From positions 1 through 22,785 of the forward strand of contig LVLI01000792.1 of NCBI GenBank assembly GCA_001687465.1: a DNA stretch of 22,785 bases, in the 5' to 3' direction. The stretch comes from Halocafeteria seosinensis. Its lineage: Eukaryota > Sar > Bigyra > Bicosoecida. Below the pieces are notes generated by a model, which was given only the letters and a program-made list of their open reading frames with translations, searched no databases and had not been told where the DNA came from. Positions 13,349 to 22,785 of the stretch are shown here, one piece after another (the first letter of the stretch is position 1; each line of letters opens with the position of its first letter). A program made the position numbers and the translations under genes.

Positions 13349-13992
13349 ATTCTGCTGATTGCGCCACAACTTAAAGCGTGTGTGCTCGTCACAAGAATCA
13401 GATTCTCAGAAGTATTAGCATTGTCTAGTCGTGAAAGAAGCGAGTTCTTTTGTTCTCTCTACTGTAATTGCTTTTTGCTTTCGTATTACATTCTCCCTTC
13501 TAAGCAGCATAATGCATATGATAATAGGATTCTTCTTGCTTTTCGATAGTGCGTAAGGGGTTCCAAAAGTGGGAAAAGGAAGCAGAAGAGAAAGTAGTTC
13601 GTTGTCTCGGAAACGCTTGTCCAGCTGCAACGAGAGTTTTGTATTTGCAGACTGTGATGGAACTCGTTTCATGCCCCTCTGGTAAAGATGTACGTTGTAC
13701 TACAATTGATAATTGATGAAGACGAAAATTCGGACAAGAGGCGGTTTATTGAGTCCCTAAACTTGTTTCCCTATCGGCGATTTTGCTCGACTTTCTCCGG
13801 AGGGAGATGGGCGCTGACTATGATGCTTTTCAATCAACGGTATGCAATGCACATCCTCTGACTCAAAATGGATTGAACCAACTGGAAAAATTTCTTGAAG
13901 TGGGCCAGGCATTCTGCATTCCGAAACCCCAATTTGTCCCACTCTTGGCACAAGTTAGGACTTCAATCGATTCACCGAAGTCACCAGCATAG
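13349..13992 (+). CDS. Probable multi-exon gene, unknown, 5' end unresolved
   Basis: Not recognised. Three open segments join in phase. The first, ending at 13463, carries EVLALSSRERSEFF and is followed by GTAATT. The second, 13550-13681, carries RKGFQKWEKEAEEKVVRCLG and LYLQTVMELVSCPS. The third, 13754-13992, carries KLVSLSAILLDFLRREMGAD, NGLNQLEKFLEVGQAFCIPK and LLAQVRTSIDSPKSPA, then a stop. The introns would be 86 and 72 nt, the latter with a GTAAAG donor and a less typical GAG acceptor; a GTACGT donor at 13690 with acceptor at 13806 is an alternative. The sequence looks helical and protein-like rather than random. The start codon is not identified; 13349 follows a CAG acceptor-like site. 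Confidence 0.45.
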
Positions 13993-15146
13993 TACAGAGA
14001 TTGAATGCCCACACTCAGTTTCAGGATTGAGCAGTTTGCATTGAGAGTGGACCCCGCTGTGGTGTGGAAGAGTTACAGTGATGTCTCATGTAGATGTACG
14101 AGGATCAGCCATGCATTTCCGTTCTGAACGATAAATTTTCTCGTTGAGTCTCGCTGGCTGTAGTACTATTTTAAAGCACAGCACAAACTGCGACAGTATT
14201 GTATTCCGTTCTTGTGGCTGAAAACAAACTGCTGACAGTTTTATCATCGGCGGGTACAAGGTATCGAGTAAATGCACTGTGGATCCAAATATGCAATAAT
14301 CTCGTAGAGCTACAATCGTTCGACTGAACATCGTCGTTAAAACCCGCTGCCTGGTTCCCACCATAGTATTGCCCGGTGCCTTCATTTGCTGAACACAACG
14401 TACTGTATACAGTTGTATAAGACTGCGACGGCTATTAATTCAGTATAATAAAGAAACAGCACTTCCGGTTATAAAGATATTTCCAAACGGAGAGCAAAGC
14501 TCAACGGGAATGATAAACGAAACATTTAAGTGACTTCAAAACTAGTTACAAAACATCTTCCAACCGGTAAGGGATACACAGATGAAGCTCAAGGATCGCG
14601 CGAAGAATTTTACCGTGAGAAATATTAGTTGGTACAAGTTATCTAAACAATGTAAATCAAAAATAAGCACTGTATATTAGATGACCCACCTTTTTCTGCT
14701 TTTTTTTACACGAAGACGTTCCACTGCTTCGTCCAAAATCAGTACTCCAATATGCATTAGGTAGAAAACAGAACGGTGGAAGGCAAGATCTCCGATAAGT
14801 GGTTCGTGGTCGAGAACATTGCTGTGTTGTGTATGGACCAATACTTGCGGATGCTTCCAACATCCCATCTGCATCTGAACTGACATGCCGGCACTGTGAA
14901 GAGTGGCTCTGAGCGGGATTCCAGAGAGGTACACTTCCACAGGTACCAGTGGTCCAGTACCTTCTCAGTTCAACATTGTGTCGTGGAGTCGTTGTATCTA
15001 TCGTTGCTTATCAAGTACGCTTCTTATCCTAGTGAATAGTCTATGTAGTGTATGTACAGTTAGATTAGCACTGAATTCCCGTCCCGGAATGGAGATAGCA
15101 TAAGCTGAAAATAGTTGATAGACGAATACGATAGCCAGCTGCCACA
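13993..15146. other. Gap with unassigned minus-strand open frames
   Basis: No gene I can support. Minus-strand ORFs at 14171-14398 (begins MCSANEGTGQYYGGNQAAG) and 14677-14940 (contains YLSGIPLRATLHSAGMS and LMHIGVLILDEAVERLR) read somewhat like protein, but I could not join them with consistent splice sites, and overlapping frames are also open. An AATAAA-like site lies near 14448. The carrier promoter should lie at the right end. Confidence 0.4.
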
Positions 15147-16669
15147 ATGGTGACTCCCCATCAACAGAAACAGCATAGCTCTGGTGCTGCTCAAGCAGCT
15201 CCGGAGCCTCCTAAAGACGGCGTCATTGAATGGGACCACTTAGGTACGTCAGGCCAACCCGCAGAACAGCTCCAGCTGGCAGGGGGTGGAGGGCCAAATT
15301 ACGCCATCTAGAAATCATACACGCATTTACGTGCTGCACAGATAAGCAAAAATACTATGTCTACGGTCCATTGGTGTTTGCGGGGGTGCGATGCCTCAGC
15401 CATCCGGCAATGCTCATCAAAACAAGGCTCCAGGTTCAGCATCAGAATTCGAGGTATACTGGAACCTTGCAGGCGTTAGGGCATATTCTAAAAAGAGAAG
15501 GTGTTAGGGGACTGTATCGAGGTATGCATGCAATCATTAGAAAGCTCTGTGGATGAGACTATTGTTTCACTGGGCGAGAAGGAGCTTCCCTGCAGGGTTT
15601 GGAGTTAGCTCTTTGAATTTATTTGTTGGGCAAATCTATATAACAATATTCGAGTTCGTGAAATCATTACTAGCGAAGAAGACCCAACATCCCTATACAC
15701 CGGACTTCATACATCGACACATTAGCCCCGATCGTGCTGCACCAGCAAAGTCTGAAGCACTCCGGAACTTCGTGGCGGCATCGACCGCCGTGTGCTTTTC
15801 TCAGGCAGTCTCCAACCCAATCGATGTTGTTTCCCAAAAAATTATGGTTCAGTCCGGGAGCTACACAGATTCCACTTCGTACAAGAAAGACCGAAGTAAA
15901 AAGCATCAGACAACAGCTGAAACCCAAAAAATCCACTCCCCCAAGACGGGAAATGTAGCTTCAGGGGGCGGCACGGCCGCAGCACAATGCAATCCCAGAG
16001 CGAATCAAGGCGGTGCCAAACGCGCATTTTCCACGAGCGCTACTGAAGGATACCGTAGTGTGACAATTTCGCAAGTCACGCGCGATGTCATGAAGAAGGA
16101 CGGACTTCGTGGCTTATATAGAGGATATATACCAGCAGTTGTTCAATCTGCCCCAAGTGTAAGTAAACGCGCGAATGTGTAGACACCGTCAACTATTTCA
16201 TAATTGATGTTCTACCGTGCAGTCCGTTTTGTGGTGGACATCCTATAGCTTATTCCGACGATTTGGTTTGGACATGATACCACTCCGATCCAAACACTAC
16301 TTGAAATTTAAGAGGATCGTTGAAACCCTTTCCGGCGCCGCGGCCGGTTCTGCAGTTGCAGTGTTATGTACCCCTCTAGATGTTATCCGGACGAGGGTAC
16401 AAGTAGAAGGCACTAGCGTCAGAGCTACAATACGCACGCTCATCGAAGAAGAAGGCTCAAGAGGGTAGGAACCTGACTGCACATTTTAGGGGTGTAAGAC
16501 TTGCGTCAGTCATGCTTCTTTTCTTCGCAGATTGATGAAGGGCTGCTCGGCAAGACTTTGGATGCTAGCCCCTAATGGCGCCATTGTAATGACTGCCTAC
16601 GAGTTGGTAAAGCGCTTAAGTCTCCGGGACGACGTCGAGGAACGTTGGAGACGCAATTTACAGAACTAG
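15147..16669 (+). CDS. Mitochondrial carrier, SLC25A44-like
   Basis: Mitochondrial inner-membrane carrier, closest in my reading to SLC25A44, which in mammals imports branched-chain amino acids. Five exons: 15147-15243, 15342-15521, 15596-16158, 16223-16464, 16531-16669; 406 residues, introns 98, 74, 64 and 66 nt. Family marks are IEWDHLDKQKYY near the N-terminus, repeat 1 HPAMLIKTRLQVQ (Pro54; lacks the usual acidic residue, as in SLC25A44), repeat 2 NPIDVVSQKIM (Pro167), and repeat 3 TPLDVIRTRVQVEG (Pro331) followed by GLMKGCSARL. Length is well over the usual ~310 because of a ~65-residue hydrophilic Lys/Ser/Gly insertion (about 179-244) in the matrix loop of repeat 2. Its 3' end faces the next gene across 47 bp. 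Family is secure; substrate is inferred. Confidence 0.92.
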
Positions 16670-16716
16670 ACCTTCATAGTCCTCTATCCAACGTTTCGTA
16701 GATCCAGCTGCGTAGA

Positions 16717-18213
16717 CTATCTGGTATGGAGGTTAGCGTTAGGGTTTTCCAGCATGAGTTCGAGCAGATCTGTTCGTGACTCGATTCTATCAAACGCCCG
16801 CAACACCCGGCTCGTTTGCGTTTCATCGAACTGCTTTCGCGCCGGTGCTCCTTGCAGTGTGTTCCTCCCATAGTCGACCAACTCCTCCACTGTCCACCCT
16901 CTGTTCAAACCAATACTTGTTCCATTCTCCCAAGAACTAGGGTAGTTTGGAGACAACAACTCAACATTGCGCCGTTTAGCGATTCGGTGACGTCTCTGAA
17001 GTTCGTTGAGTAGTTGTTCCATAAATTTGATGGAGTTTGAATCTACCTGAGCGAAATGTTGATTTTGATCCACCTGGTGTTTGGCTTTCGATCCGCACCG
17101 ACTCAAAACATCAGCTAAAATAGATAACACGAACGGATCGTAACTGCGCATGTCCTCTGACGCTGTTACTTGGGAAATTATGTTACTGCTGCTACCTACT
17201 CTGTCCAAAAAATCAGACGGGAAAGCCAGTCCCCCTTCGGAATAACAAAGACGAAACAATACAGAGGCAATGATTGCCACTGCCCGATCATTTCGGTGGT
17301 ACCACCGTCTCCTCAACAACTGCAGAAGCATCCCCTGGTAAACAGAAATCAGTGTCCGTTCACTGACCAAATGAGTATCTTCACTCCCGTTTGTGTAGCA
17401 ATGCAGATGACGAAACAGCGGTTCATGCATGCAACCGACCAACTGTAGAAAATCTCGGTTCTTTAGAGGCGTAAGCCACTGTTCTACGGCTTTCTCATTC
17501 ACGTAGTTTTCACTACCCTCAAGATGCACGAGCGACAGTAGCTTTTCGTTCAACACTTCGAGAAGCTCTCTTCTAACATCAGAGCCCTTAGTCGGCAGAG
17601 AATGTACCGGATGTGCTGTGATTGCTGTATAGCTCTGAACTACATCAGCTATTCCCAAGACGGAGCTCTGATAGCGCAATACACTGGAGAACGTCTCTAG
17701 CAGATCTGAAAATGCTGGGTCTTCACGTAAGCGACTTGGCACTTCTGGAACCTCGTGCAAGCATATGATGGCATCTACGATATGCCGCGGTTGCATAATC
17801 CATCGAAATTCCGGCCAAGTTTTGTGTAGGAAATGCAAAAACGATCGACGTTGTATGTTTTGTATGGCATGCATCGCTCTTTGGTCCGCTATACCGCTGA
17901 GACGAGCATGCTGACGTTCGAGATCCCCGTGGAGCACCTTCTCGACTGCTCCTTGCGAGGACTCCTTCCTCTTCTTTAGTCGTTTTCGGTACTCTGCATT
18001 GAATGGGGGCCTCGCTGTAAAGCGCTTAGAATTGTGGACACCACCTGGTCCCTGTACATAGGACACGGTACCCTCCGGCGAAGGGTTATAGGTCACTTTC
18101 CACCGTCTACTTCCACATGCACTACAGCATCCCCCTTCAGACAGATACCTCAGAGTGTGCCAGAGTCTATTCGTCCTCCTCACTGTGGACAATAAAGGCA
18201 TCGTGCAATTCAT
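16717..18213 (-). CDS. Conserved-looking hypothetical protein, possible mitochondrial targeting
   Basis: Single uninterrupted ORF of 498 residues; I do not recognise it. The start used is the ATG at 18213; a second Met is at residue 5. The first 25 residues have no acidic residue and several Arg (STVRRTNRLWHTLRYL), which suits a mitochondrial presequence. The next part is basic (AEYRKRLKKRKES). The rest is a run of Leu-rich amphipathic helices (LLEVLNEKLLSLVHL, ISVYQGMLLQLLRRRWYHR, FMEQLLNELQRRHRIAKRRN) with no transmembrane span, resembling helical-repeat organelle RNA-metabolism proteins in texture, though no repeat unit is clear. It is the only non-histone gene here without an intron, apart from possible unresolved ones. 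Confidence 0.85.
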   Translation of the reverse strand: MNCTMPLLSTVRRTNRLWHTLRYLSEGGCCSACGSRRWKVTYNPSPEGTVSYVQGPGGVHNSKRFTARPPFNAEYRKRLKKRKESSQGAVEKVLHGDLERQHARLSGIADQRAMHAIQNIQRRSFLHFLHKTWPEFRWIMQPRHIVDAIICLHEVPEVPSRLREDPAFSDLLETFSSVLRYQSSVLGIADVVQSYTAITAHPVHSLPTKGSDVRRELLEVLNEKLLSLVHLEGSENYVNEKAVEQWLTPLKNRDFLQLVGCMHEPLFRHLHCYTNGSEDTHLVSERTLISVYQGMLLQLLRRRWYHRNDRAVAIIASVLFRLCYSEGGLAFPSDFLDRVGSSSNIISQVTASEDMRSYDPFVLSILADVLSRCGSKAKHQVDQNQHFAQVDSNSIKFMEQLLNELQRRHRIAKRRNVELLSPNYPSSWENGTSIGLNRGWTVEELVDYGRNTLQGAPARKQFDETQTSRVLRAFDRIESRTDLLELMLENPNANLHTR

Positions 18214-18809
18214 TCAGCACTCATGTTTAGCTGACCCAGGTTCCCGTCGATCTCATCTTCCACACCGCCCAAAATAACCACAACTGAATACAACGTTTGC
18301 ATAGTTTATTTATCAACTCTAATCTTGGAACAAACCATGTATAAACCTCGTGTCTTGGCAATGGAGTGCACTATAAAGTGAACGTGAAGTTCGTGAACAA
18401 GGCTGTGAAGACGGAGCTTGCTGTGGAGAATGGCAGAGACTAAATTGCAACATGCAAGAATGGGAGCCGACAGTTATCAAACAAACCCCTTATATACTGA
18501 AACGCAGCCATTCACTATCCCTATGCTCTGGTGCAGCTTTATAACGAGACTTGCTTGTACTTACGGTGGTTGCCAACATCCATTGGAATCGTCCCCCAGG
18601 GCACTTAATATTAAACTGAAGCAATCGCTGCACAATGAATTATTTAAACCGTCTTGGGAAACAGCGCGTACTTTTTCACCCCAACCTCAGCTGGGGATCC
18701 ATTTGGAGCGGGTGGGTAGAAAAAGCCCTGTAAAGTAGTTGAGCGTGTGGATTCCGACAATTGGCTAATCTCTCTAGAGGCACTCGAAAAGGGAAGCAAA
18801 GAGCCTTCA
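18214..18809. other. Intergenic region with one uncertain small ORF
   Basis: This holds the 5' flank of the 498-residue gene and the 3' flank of the dihydrouridine synthase gene. A plus-strand ORF from ATG 18430 to 18738 would encode about 102 residues with no recognisable motif and no hydrophobic span; I regard it as probably chance. A minus-strand AATAAA lies near 18305. Confidence 0.45.
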
Positions 18810-20340
18810 TCAACCATCAGCTGTTTGGTGAACAGACTCAGGAGGCACAATCGTCGTCCCATGGGCTGTTTTCGGTGTTGGTTTCTTGTCCAGTTCTTCG
18901 GGAGGGATACCTTTCATAGCATCAAATACAGCTTCTCGGAGGTCACTCATTTTCTTCATGTTGAGATTGTCGTTGATATGACGCCTAAAACTACCACCTC
19001 CCCGACAACCAGAGAATAGTCTGAGTAAGGGTTTACATAGCTCGTTGATCTTGCCGTGTCCATGCGATGCCTTCCCTGAAGCGCGCTTTTCCTCTAATAG
19101 TTGCTCAGCATACTCTACGTATTTCTCTATCACTTCTCGTCTGCTCCAGTTCGGGTCGCTGCATCCAAACAGCTCACTGTCGACGGTGCTAAACAGCCAC
19201 GGGTTCGCGAACGACTCCCTACCAAGCATCATACTGTCATACAGACCCCGGGCATTTGACAAGTCATTGTTCTCGGGAAATGACATAGTCGAAATCCTTA
19301 AAAGTTGATCCCAAGACGAGTCATCATCCATACCTTTGAGGATGCTTCGCAGTTCTTGCGAATCAAGGATACCAGGCTCCTGTTCGCTGGAGGACCTAAG
19401 GGTCAGCAGTTTCTTGCATTCATCCATCGTCTTAATCTCGCCATTCAGAGATATTCTTAGGTGTGGAAACTCTTTCGCTAGCCTTGCAACCCAATGATAT
19501 TTTATGAGAGGAATCGTTCGATTTTGTTTAGGAGATAACCCTTGCAACCAACATTTTCGAGCATGAACAATAAAATGTGTCACACCGCTCTCAGCAACTT
19601 TTTCGATGAACTCTTTCAATTCTTCATAAGAGTCCATTTCGTCCGCACCTAGACGACACTTGACCGTGACGTCGATTCCATGCGGAAGAAGGACTTCTCG
19701 CATGGCCGTGGTGCACTTTTTCACCAGCTCCGGATCTAGCATAAGGCGTGCACCAAAACAAGCTTTCTGCACAAACTTAACAAACGTGGAAGCATCAATC
19801 TAACCTTCTTTTATTGTTTTTACTACTTACAGTAGCTACTCGCTCCGAAGGGCAGCCGCAATTGAGATTTACCTCATCATACCCGTAGCCGATAACTTTC
19901 TCACATGCTTTCGCAAGGCTCTCAGGGTCGCTTCCACCTATTTGCAGTGCTAAGGGTTTCTGAATCGGGTCAAACGAAAGAATGGATTCAATATCTGGAC
20001 AGTGCAATATCGTCGTATCTACCACCATCTCCGTATAAAGCTTTGTTTTCCGGGTCAAAAGTCTCAATAGCTGTCTAAAATGGTGATCCGTATACTCCAT
20101 CATGGGAGCAACCGAGACGAGTTCTCGTTGAGGGGCTACCTCGCCCAAAGAGAGGCTTTGTTCGAGTTTCTTACCCAATTCACGTTCTCCAACATCTTCC
20201 ATACTCACAATATGCGCCGCTGAAGTGCTCATTTTCGCCCGTATTGTAGGCCGAGAGACTGGTAAATAAATGCTTATTTTCCCACTCGAGAGTCTCCAAC
20301 TACTTGCTCTTTGTTGCCGCAAAAAATGCAACAGCCGCAT
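18810..20340 (-). CDS. tRNA-dihydrouridine synthase, DusA type
   Basis: FMN enzyme reducing uridine to dihydrouridine in tRNA D loops; DusA members act at U20/U20a. Two exons, 20340-19831 and 19766-18810, with a 64-nt GTAAGT...GTGCAG intron in phase 0; 488 residues. The first ~45 residues are Arg/Ser-rich with almost no acid, probably an organelle presequence; a later Met at 37 would give a form without most of it. The barrel begins VSVAPMMEYTDHHFRQLLRL, then KLYTEMV, LALQIGGSDPE, and NLNCGCPSERVA with the catalytic Cys at 163, followed across the splice by TKACFGARLM. Further marks are VTVKCRLGAD, FIVHARKCWLQGLSPK, RISLNGEIKT and DSMMLGRESFANPWLF. A ~50-residue Ser/Asp-rich insertion (about 292-344) breaks the usual NGxI...MxGR spacing. 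Divergent from PEX10. Confidence 0.94.
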
Positions 20341-20618
20341 CGGTACTCTCGAACACCACTAGAACTGAAGCAGACTCTATCCATCAACTACCAGGCGTGT
20401 CTAATCCTCTACAATACAACTGGTACGGTGTCAGCGAGGCGGTTGTCGTTGTGAAGTTCATAGACCCGAACGGGTCCCGAAGTTGCTAATTTATGGCGAT
20501 GCCGGATTTGACGACAAGAGTGTGTAAGTGTGAGTGCGCACTCATTTTCTATTTTGCCATGACAAGAAAGAGCAAAGACTTCATGATGGTCTAAGCCGGA
20601 GGAAGTAAGGGAGCGAAA
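20341..20618. promoter_or_regulatory. Divergent DUS/PEX10 promoter region
   Basis: 278 bp between divergent start codons. No clear TATA box is seen. The histone CATCCGAARCG motif is absent. A bidirectional promoter is inferred only from spacing. Confidence 0.45.
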
Positions 20619-22144
20619 ATGGCTCTGCGGTTGGCACCACCGCAAGACATTGTACTCAGCCTACAACGAGATCAGAGCTATACAAGACAGTTGAGCAATG
20701 AATTCCAAGATGTCATGGAGGAAATAATCGGTGGGATGCATGCTACCAATATGGAACCAGAGATTTCTACTCTGAGTAAATTTGTGTATTACTGGGGTAC
20801 CACCTTGAGCCGCCATCAGACTTTAGGAGAGGAATATGCCATGATTCTTCCAGCGAATCAAGTGACTTTGACAGCTCTACAGCATCGAAGACACCTGTCA
20901 TCGTCTATGGGTAGGCCTATTTCCTCAGATGCGGAGAAAGTCCTTGTCATTCGTCCGTTGTCTCCCTTGTATCGCTACATGCTGTGTATTCTGCGGTGCG
21001 CAGGGACGTACCTACATCGAAGAGAGCACCTGGGCTGGAGCAGTCTGCATAGATCGCTTCAATCTCTCAGTCAACAACATGGGTCCCAGACGTCCGTAGT
21101 CGACCGTGGACATGAAGACCAGGTGTACATACGTCCATTTAGACGATTCGCGATATTGATGCTCGCCTGGCGCAAGAAATGCAGTAATTTCTTGCTGTTG
21201 TGCCGTAACCTTGTAGCAAAAGGATTACTGCTCTGTGCGCGATATGCTGGCAACATTGAAGAATCGATTTTGTCTCAGTTTCTCACCCTCGATCGACTCG
21301 TTGGCCTATGGTTGCGTCATTTTTTTGGAGTCGACCCCTCGTCTGCAGTTAATCGGTTACAGGTGTTGTGGCAGCCGGTCTCGACGTTCTACGAGACTAT
21401 GCCGTGGAAGGTGAGACAGACTCGGAGCTTCATCGTAATCGTTCTCGCACTCCCTTAATGTCAATCACGCGTTTCGGTTGCAGGACATATTTTGGATTAT
21501 AGCCCAGCTGAACTTGGTCTTATTTTATCTACGTGGCCAATATCCTGACTGGTATCTTGTACGTTGCCTCCCACTTTTTACTTGAAGCATTATGCTCCAA
21601 TTCCTGAATGCAGCGTCTTCTCGGTGTTGTTTATGTCAAACCTGCCATCCTTCCGGGGCGCCAACGCTACAATTACCGAATTATCGGGTACCTGCTGCTG
21701 ATGAAACTCTGCATCCTCGCGGTGTCTTCTCTGGACTCATCCCTCAGGAACCTTCAAAGTATTGTTCGAGGAGATTTCGATGTGCAGGAGTCACCTCGAT
21801 CCTGCAATCGAACACTTTCAGATATGAAGTAAGCCCTTCAACATTGTCATTGGCAGTCTTCCTTGTTAATTGCTGAACTCTTGACTGAGTGCTGCAGCAT
21901 TCCAGTTCCCACAGCTCACAATACTGGAGAAACTGAGCAACATTCCCGAGAAACCACTCAGCAATCCGAATCCCGCCCCTGCTCCCTTTGTCTCTCCAGA
22001 AGGAGCTATCCGACCGCGACTCAATGCGGGCACGTCTTTTGCTGGAATTGCGTCGCTCGCTGGGTGAAGGAGCATCCGATCTGTCCGGTGTGTCGCGCCC
22101 CTTGTGAACCTCAAGATCTACTACGTGTGGTTAACTATGAATGA
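20619..22144 (+). CDS. PEX10: Peroxisome biogenesis factor 10 (RING E3)
   Basis: Peroxisomal membrane RING ubiquitin ligase that, with PEX2 and PEX12, ubiquitinates the receptor PEX5 so it can be recycled. Four exons: 20619-21410, 21484-21558, 21614-21828, 21898-22144; 442 residues, introns 73, 55 and 69 nt, all in phase. The N-terminal part is the Pex2/Pex12-type helical membrane region ([33 protein letters not shown]). Exon 2 gives [16 protein letters not shown] and exon 3 [10 protein letters not shown], both matching the family segment before the RING. The C3HC4 RING is complete at 389-426 ([17 protein letters not shown]), followed by the PEX10-like tail [12 protein letters not shown]. The length exceeds the usual ~330-380, from a longer N-terminal region. 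Identity rests on RING and tail similarity. Confidence 0.9.
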
Positions 22145-22473
22145 AGGATAAATAGGTGGCTAACTCGGGAATGCTGTTGTGCTCAGCGTTCCAGTAACAG
22201 ATTGCCAACGTCGACTTTTCTCTTTGCATGATCATTTTTCTTAGCACTTGCCTCAACGAGTTTGGTAAGGGTAAGGAGTTCAGCTAACCGCTTGCGGCTT
22301 TATTCATGGGATCCCATGGGCCATGGTGTGTGACAACATTTTTTGTTCGTCCCGTAGTCTAGATGGTATGGTTAAATTTACGTACACCCTATTTTAACCA
22401 CTCTGTAGTGGATCTGAGGAATGTAGTTCAGAAAAACGCCCTGGAACATCTGGTATCAACAATACGCATAGGT
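22145..22473. other. Intergenic region between PEX10 and H4
   Basis: No gene seen. PEX10's 3' end and the downstream flank of H4 fall here. A tRNA A-box-like string (TAGTCTAGATGG) occurs near 22357, but no B box or cloverleaf follows. Confidence 0.5.
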
Positions 22474-22490
22474 GGTGTTTACAAAACACC
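22474..22490 (-). promoter_or_regulatory. Histone mRNA 3' stem-loop of H4
   Basis: Read on the minus strand this is GGTGTTTTGTAAACACC with CAAAC before it and ACC after it, 56 nt past the H4 stop. Arms are identical to the H3, H2B and H2A hairpins. Confidence 0.88.
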
Positions 22491-22546
22491 GTTTGTTTGG
22501 TTTGGAAGGGTTAAATACCAAATGAATATATCTATTCAAAGGTAAC

Positions 22547-22785
<239 letters not shown>

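Noticed and set aside
22350-22420. tRNA-like start (TCCCGTAGTCTAGATGG) near the right histone locus
   Set aside because: It matches an A box, but no B box, anticodon arm or acceptor pairing follows within tRNA length.

Overview
The window is eukaryotic nuclear DNA from a microbial eukaryote, plausibly a unicellular alga. Six protein-coding genes contain 20 short GT-AG introns (55 to 98 nt, most about 60 to 70 nt), and there are core histone genes, a peroxisomal peroxin, a mitochondrial carrier and no operon structure. I cannot fix the lineage. A DusA-type dihydrouridine synthase fits a photosynthetic lineage, but this is only a hint. A single N (position 3345) and H4 genes cut off at both window edges suggest a short-read contig that broke in a multicopy gene.

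Layout. (1) 1-2500 is a histone cluster of two divergent pairs, H4(partial)<- ->H3 and H2B<- ->H2A. All are intronless. Each complete gene, and the second partial H4 at the right edge, is followed by the same 17-nt hairpin 36 to 57 nt after its stop, so these are histone stem-loop mRNAs of the kind known in metazoans and some algae. (2) 2500-5650 is a gene-poor gap with a (AC)n microsatellite, a decayed-looking ORF and one strong hairpin. (3) 5655-8015 encodes a lysyl-tRNA synthetase in nine exons with a presequence-like N-terminus. (4) 8752-11797 encodes a large orphan multipass membrane protein. (5) 11872-12899 (minus) is a four-exon gene with charged, coiled-coil-like sequence and an RG-repeat tail. 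(6) About 13349-13992 is a probable multi-exon gene of unknown function. (7) 15147-16669 encodes an SLC25A44-like mitochondrial carrier. (8) 16717-18213 (minus) is an intronless orphan. (9) 18810-20340 (minus) encodes a DusA-type tRNA dihydrouridine synthase, divergent from (10) 20619-22144, the peroxisomal RING E3 PEX10. (11) The right edge, 22474-22785, is the 3' hairpin and most of another H4.

The histone genes form one functional module with paired bidirectional promoters sharing a CATCCGAARCG motif, and a common 3'-end signal. The others are independent housekeeping genes, several with organelle links (LysRS, carrier, DUS presequence, PEX10), packed tail-to-tail with gaps as short as 47 to 75 bp. 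Exon models come from reading splice signals, phase agreement and family conservation; no transcript data were available.
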